Assembly (NCBI RefSeq): GCF_030272615.1
Contig: NC_081413.1
Location: 182,788,951 to 182,852,950, forward strand
Direction of reading: 5' to 3'
Length of the DNA stretch: 64,000 nucleotides
Source of the DNA: Cryptomeria japonica
Taxonomy: Eukaryota; Streptophyta; Pinopsida; Cupressales; Cupressaceae
The translations under genes and the position numbers were made by a program. Of this stretch, positions 11,393-23,575 are shown in pieces. The notes under the pieces are model-generated. The model was not told the origin of the DNA, did no database searches, and saw only the letters and a program-made list of their open reading frames with translations. Within the stretch, counting starts at the first letter, position 1. Every line of letters starts with the position of its first letter.

Positions 11393-13420
11393 ACTGACCT
11401 TCTAACCTCTTTATGGTGTTTTGAGTGCTCTCAAGTTGATTTGCAGGCCAAAAAACCCAAAAACAGGGTCGTGCAAGGTTTTCTAGAGACTTCTGCGCCT
11501 GTGTCCTGCATCCTGCACCTGTGTTGAGCATTCTGCGCCTGTGTCATGGGTTCTGCACCTATGTAAAGTCCAGAACAGAGGTAAAAAATGCAGTGTTTAC
11601 TTGAAATTTGTTGTGTTTTTGCATTCTGTTTTCTGTGCTTTGGATTTTGGTACTAATTATCTGTGCAGAATCTTGGCATACGCATGGCAAAGACAATAAA
11701 TCAAACTACTAACACGCTTTGTGCAGATTCGAAAGTCAAAGAATAATTGTATCAAATTTCTAACTTGGGTTTTTGTAGGTTGCCTTGGAGAAACAATCAA
11801 ACTTTGTGTTTGTATTTAATTTTTAGGCACCTAGTGATTTTTAAATAGGTTGGAATGAACATTTGTTTTCTTTGATTGTTGAGTATGACATTGGAGTAGG
11901 AGAGTATCCTCTCATCCTTCTTAGGGTGATCAGAAATCCAGATCTTCGATACCATGCTTGTGTTGTTGATTGTTTGTCTCCTTTAGAGGGCCTGCCTTCC
12001 CGACCACTTTGCTTTTGCAAGCAAGTGATAATCGTGAGAAGGGAGCGACCCAAAGTGAGTACGGCTAGATTTTCTTGGCATTCTAACTCACTATAAAAAA
12101 ATACCCGATGAGCAAAAGCTTTGAAGGAAGTATTATGTGGGAATTGCAGTTACTTGGGAAGTGATGACCCTTGGACTCTTTCTCATATCAACATCTAAGT
12201 AGGGCCTCTTGGTCTAAATCATGCTTGCATGACTAAATTTGTTGGGTATCTTGATGGGATTAATGTCTCAATCACGCTTGCGTGACATCAAGGAGTAATG
12301 CTTAACAGAAATCCTTACTAAACACCTTGTTTTTAGAGGCCAAAAAACCCTTCTAGTTGCTTGAGAAGGACAAATTCAGATACTTGGAAGAGATACTAAG
12401 TTTGCCATGGGGAGATTTCCATGGGGACTGATGCTTGGCTGCCCTGAGAAGTGAGTGCCATGGAGGGGAGCCCGTGGGGTCAAGCATCTATGTATTCTCC
12501 TTGAATCCCATAATGAGTCTACCTCTCAAGTACCTAATGTCTTTGCCTACCATAAGAAATGTGGAAATGAGCATGATTGTCTTGAGTCTAAGTTGCAATA
12601 TCTTGTATTCTTTGCTTGTCAAAAGTTGAATTGCATCCCATATCAAAAAGCAAAACAAATTGATTCAAAGCATAAGATTAAACACAAGAGACATTCATCC
12701 AAAAAAGGTCTAACAAATCTTCAAAGCACACCTTCAAACATGGTTGTCAAATATAGTTCAAGATCTTGTCTCAACAAGCATGTTACTTACATTTAGGTTC
12801 ATCCTAGGTTGCATTTTGAAAAAGTCATTGTCAAGTACCAAGGGTAGGTTTCACCTAAGTCATATTCCTTTGCATATCAATAAGAGTCATCCATTTGCAT
12901 ATGTCCTCTTGCATTAAAGTCATACATTCATGCTTTGCATACCCTAGGTTTCTTCATTAAGCTTAGGTCATTATCATATCATATTAGGGTCACTTGCATA
13001 TTAATTGTCCCTTAGCATATAGTGTCAAAACTAGGTTTTGTCATACTTGAGTAATCCAAATCTTCGATAAACCCTAAGTCATTGTTAAGAAGTCTAGACC
13101 TTATCAAGCCTTTTCTCTTTATGTCATTATTGTCATTTGGTCAAACCTAGCTTAGTATCCAAGCATATAGGGGAGACTTTGTCATTTGTCCTTTTGTCAC
13201 TTGGTCCTTTTGTCCTTTGAGGTCTAGACATCATTTCAATTTCCTAAGGGTCTCTTTTAGATTTGCATTCCAAAAAGTTTGTCAAAATCTTGAAAAAACA
13301 ACAAAAACATAGGTTGCATTCTTTCCATAGATTGCATTCTCATTCATTTAGTTTTCATTTAGTTGCGTATCATATATTATCCTTGAAAAATTCCAAAAAA
13401 TATTGCATTTGCATAGTGAC
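11393..13420 (+). other. Leader of D1
   Basis: Two kilobases with no conserved long ORF. Near its start (about 11485-11565) are four spaced copies of ctgcgcctgtgt or a close variant, also present in the D2 leader (28117-28208). Some stretches align with D2, such as the gagaagtgagtgc and cctaggtt segments. Short ORFs (11863-12096, 12455-12796) are not conserved as proteins in D2. Confidence 0.6.
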
Positions 13421-16279
13421 ATGTCTATTGAAACAAGGTTCCAAGCACCAATGATGCAACAAAGTTTGACATATCAACCGACAATACAATCACAATTCTA
13501 TCCAACCCAACAACAAGGCAATATTGATCAAACTTTTTATGATGAAACAAGTCTCCAAATACAAAAACTAGAGGAGAAACTAGCTCAAGAAAATGAGATA
13601 TTGGAACAAAGAGTGAAAAACATTGCGAAGAATAGATCACAAATGTCCAAAATGTTTCGAAAACTTCCAGGTCGAAATCCAAATATTGAGCCAATTGATG
13701 TAAGGTCTCTTATCGAACGATCAGACATACTAGCTCTCCTCTCCCAAATAGAGATGATGAAACAATTTCAAGAAAGGAGACAACATCAACAACAACATTA
13801 TGTGCCTCCACAAAAAGAACAAGAAGGTGTTTACTATCAATCAGATTTTCAACCAATACAACCAATGGTTCAACCAATTGTTCAACATATACAACCAACA
13901 CAACCAATGGTCCAATTTCAACAATATGTCCAACAAACTATACAATGTCAACAAATGGTTCAATCAATGGTGGAATATCAACAAGTTCAATCAACATATC
14001 AATGTCAAGAATCGCAACCAAACATTCAAAAACAAAGGTTGCAGCACACACCAACCCAAGTTTCAAACATGTCAGAACAATTGAACCAAGTCCAATATCA
14101 AACCATGACATCAGATCAAAACCAAATTCTTTCCAAACAAGTTCAAATTCTAGATCCAATCATGTCAAAACCTCAAAAGAAAGGTGGCTTTATTGCAATG
14201 CTCTTGAGGAAATTACCAAGTGAGTTCTTTGAGGAAGATCAAAATAATACACTTATGTCTAGCAATGCCTCATCCCCTCACAAAAAAATTGACTCTCCAG
14301 TGGCATCTATCCCTACACCTTTAGAAGTTTCACAAGAACCTTCTATATTGTCCTCATTAAACAATACACCCAAGGACGCAATTATCCAAGGGCTATCCAT
14401 AATTGATTGCCATGATAATCCAATTCATGATGCACATCCTTGTCATGTTTCAGAAATACAAGACCCAATGCCACCATGCACTTTATTGCCATTACCTATT
14501 TTAGAGGACCCCATTCGAAGTCCCTCTTCCTCATGTTTAAGCATTGATTCCTTGCCAGAATCCATCACAAATGTTCAAAGTGCATTTCCTTCATCCCAAA
14601 ACACTGAGCCCTTGTCAGAATCCTCCATGCATGTCCAAAGTCCAACCTCATGTCAAGAGGATAATTTAGAGCATAAAGAAATGCGTGTTAAAACAGATCA
14701 AGATCAAGATCTCGAAACCTTATCATCCCATCTAATTGTTGACCAGGACCCCATGTTCCCAGACACTCATGATGATCCTCCTATTCTTGTCCATCCTATC
14801 CAAAGTCCTATTGACACTCTATTCCCCGAGCAAGACCAAGATATCCCAGTCCATCCAATCCCAGACGATCCCTTTCCATTTCATGAAAAAAATGTTCTTT
14901 CAAATCCCATTGACATTCCACTTCCTAAGAAAGATCAAGATATCCCTTCCATCCTTTTCGATGATCCCATTAAAAGTCAAGAGCAAAGCACCTTTAAAGA
15001 GGATTCCAATGATCTTCCTCCCTGTCAAGATCAAATTACTCCTTTAAATCCTCCACAAGATCCTTTTGTTCCTCCATCTCCATGTCCTAATCCAGCATAT
15101 CTACTCCAAGATCGCATTTCTTTTGATGATCCCATTATTTCTCCCATTCCATCTCTTGAAGAGCTTGTCATTGAACCATGTCCACTACATGATCCTAATC
15201 GCCCTCATGATCCTAGTCCCACTCATGATTCTAATGTGTCAGTGCAAGATGTTCATGAACCCTCAACATGCATAATGGGTTCTTCCACTTTGGTCCAATC
15301 CGATCCATTTCAGGATCTCATTATTTCTCTCATATCATATCCACCTCATAATGGACTCGCATCTTCTTCCCAAAGAAAAGATAATCCTACAAGTCAAGAT
15401 ATTCATAAAGGCAAAGGAGTAGACCTCCATGAGCAAGAACCCCTCCATATCAAAGAATATACTAATGGTCATGGCTACAGAGCTCACACTCAAGGCATTG
15501 GTATCCCTTCAAAGTCAAAATCCAAATGTCCACCTTCCCCATCATCGCTTCCATCCATTCTAGGTCCCTATATCCCTCCATCCTCTATGAAAGGTCAGCA
15601 AAGGCACACATCCTTGAGTAAATTTCATCCATACAAAAGAAGTCCATTTCATTCATATCCATCCATGCATTCCTTTCCCCTTCCAAGCAATTTGGATGCC
15701 AAGCATAAAAGTCATAAGTCTAAAAATCCACATGTATTCAAGGATCAACATGTCCAATATAATCAACATGTCAAAACAAAGAAAAATATGATCTATAAAG
15801 AAAAAGAAATATCCAAAAGGCCATAAAGGCCCATTTCTCAAAATCAAGCAAAGTCAAAATCTATATGGGTTCCTAAATCCCTTATGCAAGCAATTCACTC
15901 AAAGGAACCACAAAAGTATGAAAAATCAAAAACCATGTGGATCCCTAAGCAGCTCCTTGCAGCACAAAAGCAAAAAGAAAAATCCAACTTGGCATCCAAA
16001 ATTGCTATTCCTCCATCCAAACCTCTCAAATTTGTTCCTCCATCACCTTCTTCATCCATTTTGGGCCCTTATGTCCCAAAATCCCAAGCTATTCCTCCAT
16101 CCAAATCTCAATATCCAAAATACATTTTTCCTTCATCAGTCCATCACCCCTCAAGGTGTGTGCCAATGTCGATCTTGCCAACATTTCCATCCGCTCAAGC
16201 CCAATTCTTCCAATACCCTATCCATTATCCAATGCATATTTTCCATCCTTCGATCCCTCTAGTCCAATCCTTTGCATAA
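13421..16279 (+). pseudogene. D-family Gln/Pro-rich ORF, D1 copy (one in-frame stop)
   Basis: Start chosen at the ATG at 13421, since D2 has an ATG at the matching place. The frame would encode about 950 residues and is broken only by TAA at 15824-15826, where D2 has CAA. Residues about 45-80 are a charged coiled-coil-like block (QIQKLEEKLAQENEILEQRV). There follow an IEPIDVRSLIERSDI motif, a Gln-rich stretch (about 110-235) and a basic patch with LRKLPSEFFEED (about 247-275). A long Pro/Ser/Asp-rich, probably disordered part ends in repeated PPSPSS...SILGPY boxes. No zinc knuckle or capsid fold is recognised. Its position after PBS and leader suggests a gag-like role, but that is inference. 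Close conservation with D2 suggests a real protein. Confidence 0.72.
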
Positions 16280-16525
16280 ATCCTTGCCTTAGTTTCATCT
16301 CTTTTTCCATGTCCTTATCCTACCAACGTCTTTGAGCATACTTTTAAAGGTCATGGTCCATTTTTTTTTTTAAGGCTACTATCCAAACTAAGAGATTTTT
16401 GAGTCCTTCTTCCATCCCCTATTATGTGTCCATCTTCTATTGAAAAAAGTCAAAAAAATAAAAATAAAAATAAAAAGTGAAAAAAAAAAGAAACGAAAAA
16501 AGTAAAGAAAAATAATTCGTTCACT

Positions 16526-16594
16526 GGTGAAAACCTGGCAAACAGGCGCCTTGGGCAAGTACTATGATGAAAACCTGGCAAACAGGCATCATGC
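16526..16594 (+). repeat. Paired tgaaaacctggcaaacaggc motif
   Basis: The 20-base motif occurs twice, about 40 bases apart, and each copy can form a small CCTG/CAGG stem. The same pair with the same spacing is present in D2 (about 32876-32938). Conservation in otherwise drifting non-coding DNA suggests an RNA-level role; that is inference. Confidence 0.75.
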
Positions 16595-17299
16595 GTAATT
16601 TATGAACTTCTTGCACACCACACTTGGGGGTAGGTTTCCTCCTCTATATCCTTTTGTCCTTCATTGTTCCATTATCCTATTGAACCCATGTCATACTCCT
16701 TCATATCCTTTTGTCCTTCATTGTTTCATTATCGTATCATACCCCTGTCATTACCCTTCATATCCTATTGTCCCTCATGTCCATTTCCTCTTTCCACCTT
16801 TGATCTTGACAAGGCTGAGGATCATCATGAGCATCATGCATCTTGTTTGCAGCTTTTAGTCTATCATAGCTTTTGGTATTTATCCATTTGCTTATTATAA
16901 CCTTTCATCCATATTCCTTAGCTTATTGCAATTTTCTGCCACTATCCCTTAGCCAATCCCAACCTTCAGTCCATGTCCCTTATCCATTCTTGGTCTTACT
17001 TATCCTATCCATATCTTATCACTATCCATACACTCTTTTTCATTCCTTGATCTTGGTCTGTCATAAGGACGCGAAATGCAAAACATAGTTTCAAAAAAAA
17101 AACCTCTTGACATGTCCCTCATGCCATATCACTACTTTACATTGTCATATCTAGTCTCTTGTCCCATCACGCCATAGCCCTTGAAAATTGCATATGTATT
17201 GTCTCCATACTAAAAGGCCTTTGTCTTTCCTCTATCCACCAACATTTCAGCAAGCCTATTTATTCACCTATCATATTCCTTGCCTTGCTAGACACTGGG

Positions 17300-17530
17300 G
17301 GCAAAAATCATAAAAATTGAAAAATGTCCTGAAATAAATTCAAAAAAAAATTTAAAATGTCCTGAAAAAAGATCATAAAAAAAATCAAATAATGTCCTGA
17401 AAAAATCCAAAAAAATCAAATAATGTCCTGAAAAAATCTTCAAAAAAATCAAATAATGTCCTGAAAAAATATCTAAAAACTGAAGAAAAAAAAATCCCTA
17501 AAAAGTCATATAACGTCCTAAAAAAATGAA
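17300..17530 (+). repeat. A-rich minisatellite with atgtcctgaaaaaatc core
   Basis: About seven units of 25-35 bases carry the core aaataatgtcctgaaaaaat separated by variable A-rich linkers. D2 carries a corresponding array at about 33670-33860. Confidence 0.8.
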
Positions 17531-18691
17531 CACAAAAACATTTCAAAAACATTAAAATCCAAAAACACGCATTCTATCAATAAATGATCCCTATGTGCAT
17601 AAACAGATCACTGAGCATCCATCGAACAACACGTAATCCAACATTGTGCTTTAATGAAATCACGCTTAAATAGATGAACTTCTTTTTCAATCAAACCAGA
17701 CATTCAAACTGATCAAAATTGTCATATAAATCAACCTCAAAATCATTTGTCCTTGTCTCTACTATGATGGGTCTTATACAGGGTGTGGTATGCTCGAAAC
17801 CAGACTGTGTCCTGTCTTAGACGGGGTACCGCATGTCCTGAAACCAAACAGCATGATTGTCCTATCAACATTCTCAACTTTTGACAATGAAGATCAAGAT
17901 GTTTGTTTGATTTGTTGGGATTTGTGCATCTTATCTTTTTATTGATTTATCTTTGGCTTCAGTCATGTTCCTATGTTGCTCGATGATGTCACTGAGTGAT
18001 TTAGAGTGACTGGGATGGTTCATGATCCTTTTCTTTTTTGATTATGATTGTTGCTTGTCTATGATGTGTCTATCTTTCGCAAATAGGGTTGCATTTCAGC
18101 TCTGGCCTTCAATGCCATGATGCTACGCATCCATTTTGCTACATAAAAATAAAGGTTCTCACCTACAAAGTGCATTACTGAAAGCAAGTTTTTCTTCGTC
18201 TCTAACTGTCCTCTGTTTCATTTTCTTCTTACTAACACTTCTTCCATTCGGTCGGATAGTCAGTTCGGTCTAGTGCTCCGATTTCCAACCATACATACTG
18301 CATCCTGCATCCATTTGGTTAGTACATTTGCATTACATTAAGCATCATATCAAGCATTTTATCCATTTCATACTATCAATGCATCAAAAGCGCATAAACA
18401 AAAATATATCCATACATATTCCACAAAGGTACATAAATAATGCATACGTCATCCATACATAGAAAATAACATATGTCATACAATCATATCGATGCATATC
18501 ATATATCATCATAATATCGAAGTACAAAATCGGACTGTCTGTCCTAAGTATAGCCCGCAGGCTGACTACAAAATGTCAAACTACATAATGTCTACTGTCT
18601 GTCTAAGGAGCACGTGCCTCTGTCACTGGGTGCTTCCTCGGTCCTCCTCATCCTTGCAAGGTCTCGCGGATGATGTCCCTCTTGGTCCTGG

Positions 18692-20416
18692 CTATGGTGG
18701 TCTCATCGGTCCACTCACCCCCATGCTACTCAATGACCTCTGAGAGCGTGCCCTACTCTCTGTCCTCGATCGTGCCTGATATGAAGGTGCTCTCTGCTCT
18801 AGTGGAACTACACTCTCATATAGTGTCCTCCAATGGCGTATCTCCTCTTCGGTCTCTACCAGCATCTGTCCTAGCTCCCGTACACTGGCATCCCGAATTG
18901 ACCCAATATACTCAGTGACTCTCTGTTCCTCTTGCTGTGCCTGAGCAATCACTACATCCCGAGCCGCTATGAGTCTAGCTATCTCCGCTCTGAACTGGTC
19001 CTGCTGTCTCTCTAAAGTCTCAATGTGATCCTGCTGACTCACTATGGTAGCCCTGAATATCTCCATCTCCTCTGTCCTAGCTATCTCTGGCTCTATGGGT
19101 ATGTCCTGTAATGTCTCATGCTCACCTGAATCTGGCTCATCCTCATCATCCCCACCATCCTCATCTCTGTCCTCATCCCCACCTCCATCATCCTCATCCC
19201 CATCCTCATCCTCCTCGTCCTCATCATCTCCCTCCTCCTCTCCTATGAGTGGGAAGTCCTCCTGTCTCCTCGGCACTGGAATGTCTGGATCTGTCAATGG
19301 CACTAGCCGTCATCGTGCAAACCATCTCTCATACTCATCTGTCATCCCGGCGTCTGCGACATCTGATCTCCAATCCCACTGTCTCTACTGTAGCTGTGAG
19401 AAGTTTGCATATGCTGTGTGTGGCTGAATCATACTCCCCCACTGACTTGTCTCTCTATGAGATCGGGCAAAGTGTGCAGTCCTCCTAGGTACATCCTGCC
19501 TCTCTCCAAACTGTCGTCTAACTCTCTCTGGTAGGTACAAATCAATCACTCTCTGGCGATTCACTGGTCGCCCAATCAAGTACCTCTCCTGTCTACAATA
19601 CAGTAACTCCTCACTGTCATCTGACCATCCTGGACAATCATGATATGGCCTCCATATGAACTCTCTCAATCAGTCTAGCTCATGTCACCAATATAGTATG
19701 TATCCAAAAGGACCTTGTCTCAGTGCTCCCCCATAACAGTACACATATGGTCGGTGTGGTACTACCTGTCTATCTGTAATCGGTCGACATATGGCTATGT
19801 GCTCAAATGCCCATACCTGTAGTAATGTGACTCCACAGCTCAATGTCTGCACTCCCTGATATGGTATTTGATGCAACTAAAAATATAGCATAGCCAATAC
19901 ACATGGTCCCCATGCATACACTGTCCCCTCTGTCGCCATCCGCTCTAGCACTCTTCCCCATCTAATAGGGAATCCATGTCTTCATTTTTCTCCTGCTAGT
20001 AGACATGCTATCACCACTGCTATCACCACATATTGTCGATCATACTCTGATGCCATCATCTCCCAGCCAATTTCCCTCTTGACGATATCCAGATCATCTG
20101 CATCACACTCAAACAATCTGCACAGTGCATCTCTCCATGTCACTGGGTCATACTCTATCATCTCTCCATGAATCAGAATGCAGAGGATACGCCATACATC
20201 CTCCAGTGTCACTGTCGCCTCTCCAGTCGCCAGATGGAAGGAGGAAGTCTCTGAATGCCATCGCTCTGCCAATGCAGTAAGCAATCCTGTGTTTGCCCTA
20301 ATCTCGGGAATGAATGTGACATAGTATATCCCAAGTCCTACTAAAGTGTCTCTCTCTGTGCTCTTGAGTCTATGTCGTAGCATGAAGCAATCAAGTCGGT
20401 TCTCCCGTGTGATCAA
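18692..20416 (-). pseudogene. Antisense Plant Mobile Domain (PMD) protein in D1
   Basis: One minus-strand frame holds the whole protein (about 575 residues), interrupted by several in-frame stops (for example at 19982, 19877, 19685, 19385). The N-terminal part has the PMD signature: LLTALAERWHSETSSFHL, GEATVTLEDVWRIL, IHGE. The middle keeps IWRPYHD, CRQERYLIGR and RRQFGERQDVP. The C-terminal part has a very acidic Asp/Glu/Gly block, a coiled-coil-like stretch (about 19070-18800) and an Arg/Ser-rich end. PMD is a plant domain found in the MAIN/MAIL nuclear proteins and in many transposons. It faces opposite to the LTR element that contains it and is absent from D2. The stops make a functional protein from this copy unlikely. 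Confidence 0.85.
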
Positions 20417-21084
20417 CGGATACTGTTGACTCTGCCTAACAATTGGGGCAAATTTTATCAGTTTTAGGGTTTGCTCCTACGGGTTGCATTTCCTCATTTT
20501 CATGTCTACTCAAGGTGTTTTTCATCTAATTTGGCCTATCTTACCCTTATCCCCCCTTTCCAGATCATTTGCATGTCATTTTGACCAAAATTAGGGTTTG
20601 CATTATACAATTGCACCTGTGTTAGGTAACCTACGGCTGTGTCAGGTAACCTATGCTTGTGTCTCCCTACACAAGCACAGAAGACCCCACACAAGCATAG
20701 GATTCACCCTACACAAGCGCAGGAGTCCTCTTCTACATCCCCTGTGGGCCCCGCAATGTCCCGCAAGCAATTAAAATTCATGAAATTGAAAACATGGGTT
20801 TTTGAGATCCATACCGCTGCTCTTGCATCATCTGGTCGTCTGAATGTGCGTATGTGTTCCCCAAGGTGATCCACCATTGGAATGTTCACCATCTCTCTGC
20901 AAGTGTCCTTATCCAGATCAACAAATTCTCCTCTTTGTCTAGTGAAAATGAGCAATTTTCAACCTCTTGGTCTCATTTATAGCTCTTTGTCAGTGCATAG
21001 ATGGACGTGCATCCTCTCCATCTTATGTTGGTCATGGTCTTTTGCATCTTCAATTGCTTGTCCTTCATGCATCCAATATCCGAT
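20417..21084 (-). other. Upstream part of the antisense PMD block
   Basis: This D1-specific DNA lies upstream of the PMD frame on the minus strand. It contains a short minus-strand frame (20955-20704; CREMVNIPMVDHLGEHIRTF) that I do not recognise and that could be a first exon. At about 20625-20735 are repeated cttgtgt / acacaag units, among them acacaagcgcagg. That unit is nearly complementary to the ctgcgcctgtgt repeats of the element's 5' leader. Confidence 0.5.
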
Positions 21085-21255
21085 TGTCAGTCCGTTCGAT
21101 CCTATCCTTTTTATCGATCAATTGGCCTCTTTTCTGCATGTTTCTGGCCAATTCCTTGAGGGGGCATGCATATGTCACTGTCATTGTCTGGGGCATTTTC
21201 ATTATTGTTCTTTGAAACAATGCTTAAAATCACATTGTCTCAAAGAGGGGCAAAA
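21085..21255 (+). other. 3' end and polypurine tract of D1
   Basis: Resumes alignment with D2 (34750-34930). The block ttccttgagggggcatgcatatg is shared, and the purine tract aaagaggggcaaaa lies directly before the LTR (21242-21255). D2 has aaagagaggcaaaa at the matching place. Confidence 0.8.
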
Positions 21256-22806
21256 TGTAGACACTTAAAAATGGTCAACGCTTGTGGAGTCATACTTTAA
21301 CATTGGCACATCGCCTCATTTTAGGTTTTTGCATCACATTAACATTTCTCCTATGATTTGCACTTGGTTTTTATCATTTGTGAACATCGAGTCTTTCTTC
21401 TACATTCTTCATTTATCTCGTTCTCGAATTTGGTCTTGTCGACAACACTATCCAGTCATGATTTTAATCGATCTTATCCTATTGCATCAATGTGCGTGCT
21501 TATTTGTCATCATTTTGGACATCGTCAATCCTAATTAGGGTTTTGTCCTCCTGTCAATCTTGCAATCGATTTTTCATCAATCATTGTCCTCTTATCAATC
21601 TTGTCATCTGGTGATCGATTTATCATCAATCCTTCAATCTTGTCGTTTAACGATCGATTTGTCATCGGTCGTTGTCATGTTTGATCTTGTCATTTTGTGA
21701 TCAATTCATCATTGATCATGATCATTTTCAATCCTATCATTTTGCAATCTATTTATCATCAACTCTTGTCATCTTGTTCGATCTTGTCATTTTGCAATCG
21801 ATTTGTCATCGATCGTTGTCTATCTCAAATATGTCAATTTGGATCAATTTGTCATTGTTCCTCGTCAATTGGCACATTTTCTCAATCAAATCATTTATCA
21901 CATTGGTCATTTATCAATTCAAAATCAAATCATGATCAAATCAATTATCCTTTGTCAAGACATAATTGTCATTCTCGCATTATTAATTCGTCTTCTAGGG
22001 TTTTATGATTTTATCATTTAACCTTGTGTGTGTTATTTCTTCCTTTAGGATTAATAAATTGTTTATTTATCCTAAGTCTTCTCATTGTAATTAAATGTTC
22101 ATTTAATTGGCTAATTATTCCTCTTTGTGAATTAATTAATAAATGACAAATTATTAATTAATTTACCTAATTTCTAATTTCCATCAATTTCCTAATTTCC
22201 TAATTTTCTAATTCCTAATTTCAATTTCCTCCTATTTCTCTCCTAAATTCATGGAAATGACATGTCAATTTGTCATAAATTTGTCATAATTGACAATCAA
22301 TCAATTTTGACATAGAAATTGTCATAATTTGTCATAAATCATCAATCAACAAATTTTGCATAGAAGGTGCATAATTTGTCATAAATTTGTCATAATTGAC
22401 ATAATTGATTTGCAATTTCCATTTGAATTGAATTATGCTAATCTTGTCATCTCTCCAATTCCTCTATAAATTGGATGAATTTCTTCAATCAATCCCTAAT
22501 CCTTAATTAGACTATCGAATTTACGCTTCTAGTACTCTTGATCAAAAATCCCATCTACTTGCTTTCAATTGTGTGTGCACTTGTAGGTGAGATCCACAAC
22601 TATTTGGAGAGGAAAGAAGAACAATGGAGCCGCATGAAGGAGTATTCAAATCTTGCCTATGGTTTGCATAATCTTTTCTTTTGAATGCTTTTGTTTCATG
22701 TCTCTATTGAGTGTGTCTTAGGATAGATTCATTGCAATGGATGCATTTGTGATTGAGCTATTATGTTTATCTTGTCTTGTGATGATTTCCAATTTCCTAT
22801 GCTACA
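21256..22806 (+). repeat. 3' LTR of D1
   Basis: Starts tgtagacact and ends atgctaca, followed by the target duplication gtaag. It is longer than the 5' LTR, mainly through one extra tttgtcataaa unit near 22270. Confidence 0.95.
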
Positions 22807-23575
22807 GTAAGTATTCCATTTCCAATTAGTACTAAGTTGAGTTCACACATGTGTCCTAGTTTGGATGATGATATAGAAGAGATATCTAATCTTCCTTATG
22901 CTAGTCTCATTAGTAGTTTAATGTATACAATGGTTTGTTTCTAAACTATATATAGCCCAAGAAGTGGTAGTTATAAGTAGGTTTATATCTAACATAGGTA
23001 AAGAGCATCAAACTTTTGTTAAAAGGGTATTTAGATACTTGTGAGGTAATTTTGATTACTATTTAATTTGTCATGGTACTGATGATGTGGATAAGTCATC
23101 AAACATACAAGGTTTTGTTGATGAAGATTGGGTGGAAGACATGGATAGTCTAAGGTCCACTAGTGGCTATGTGTTTACTTTATATGGAGGTGCAATGAAT
23201 TGGATGAGTAAAAGATAACCTACAATTGCAATGTCCACCACTGAAGAAGAGTATATGGCTACTAAACATGCATTTAAGGAGGAAATTTGGTTATAAATAC
23301 TTGGTAATGTTGTTGGTTTCAATTGCAAGATAGTGAGGAATGGACTGACAGTCAGTTGGCCATAGTTTTGGACAAAAATCCTATGTATCATTCATGTACT
23401 AAGAATTTTGATGTTTAGTATCACTTTGTATGAGATATGGTTGCAAATGCATAGGTTTTGATCTTAAAAGTTGACACTTTGGATAATGTTGCAGATTATC
23501 TCATGAAGTCAATTACCACAAATAAGTTCTCTTGGTGCAGGAAGGCCATGGACCTTGATAGCTATACTTAATTTT
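22807..23575 (+). pseudogene. pol: Copia element B pol, second segment (RT end and RNase H)
   Basis: Continues the RT frame left at 9828: IPFPISTKLS, then NLPYASLISSLMYTMV, then frame breaks. Next comes the copia RNase H with DEDWVEDMDSLRSTSGYVF, GGAMNWMSKR, a TAA, PTIAMSTTEEEYMATKHAFK and KEEIWL. The end (VADYLMKSITTNKF, then HIV-type WCRKAM) is close to the usual copia C-terminus. Catalytic acidic positions are partly kept, but stops and frame breaks show decay. D1 separates it from its N-terminal half. Confidence 0.87.

Larger units (their letters stand above)
16280..18254 (+). other. Post-ORF non-coding region of D1
   Basis: Aligns with the D2 region 32640-34740. Contains in order: A-rich tracts near 16440-16510, a doubled gaaaacctggcaaacaggc motif, a run of cttcatatcct-type pyrimidine repeats, and a minisatellite of atgtcctgaaaaaatc units. 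A segment ggtgtggta...tcgaaaccagactgtgtcct follows (about 17780-17815), shared with D2. No ORF here is conserved between the copies. Confidence 0.7.
9829..22806 (+). mobile_element. D1: 13-kb LTR element without pol, carrying an antisense PMD gene
   Basis: LTRs at 9829-11368 (1540 bp) and 21256-22806 (1551 bp) have TG...CA borders. The target duplication gtaag is perfect (9824-9828 and 22807-22811). A PBS-like site lies 5 bp inside the left LTR and a purine tract abuts the right LTR. The interior holds one long sense ORF (13421-16279) and an antisense Plant Mobile Domain ORF (20416-18692). No protease, RT, RNase H or integrase motif is seen on either strand. It is a large non-autonomous element. 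Sister copy: D2 (26737-36199). Confidence 0.93.

Noticed and set aside
13945-14223. Second ORFs overlapping the D1 long ORF in other frames
   Set aside because: They follow from the biased Gln/Pro/Ser codon content and are not conserved as proteins in D2.
17300-17530. CRISPR-like regular repeats
   Set aside because: Units and linkers vary in length, are A-rich and lie in a eukaryotic retroelement tail; this is a minisatellite.
19044-19427. Plus-strand Ser-rich ORF
   Set aside because: It is the shadow of the Asp/Glu-rich part of the antisense PMD frame; the serine runs come from reading gac/gag codons backwards.
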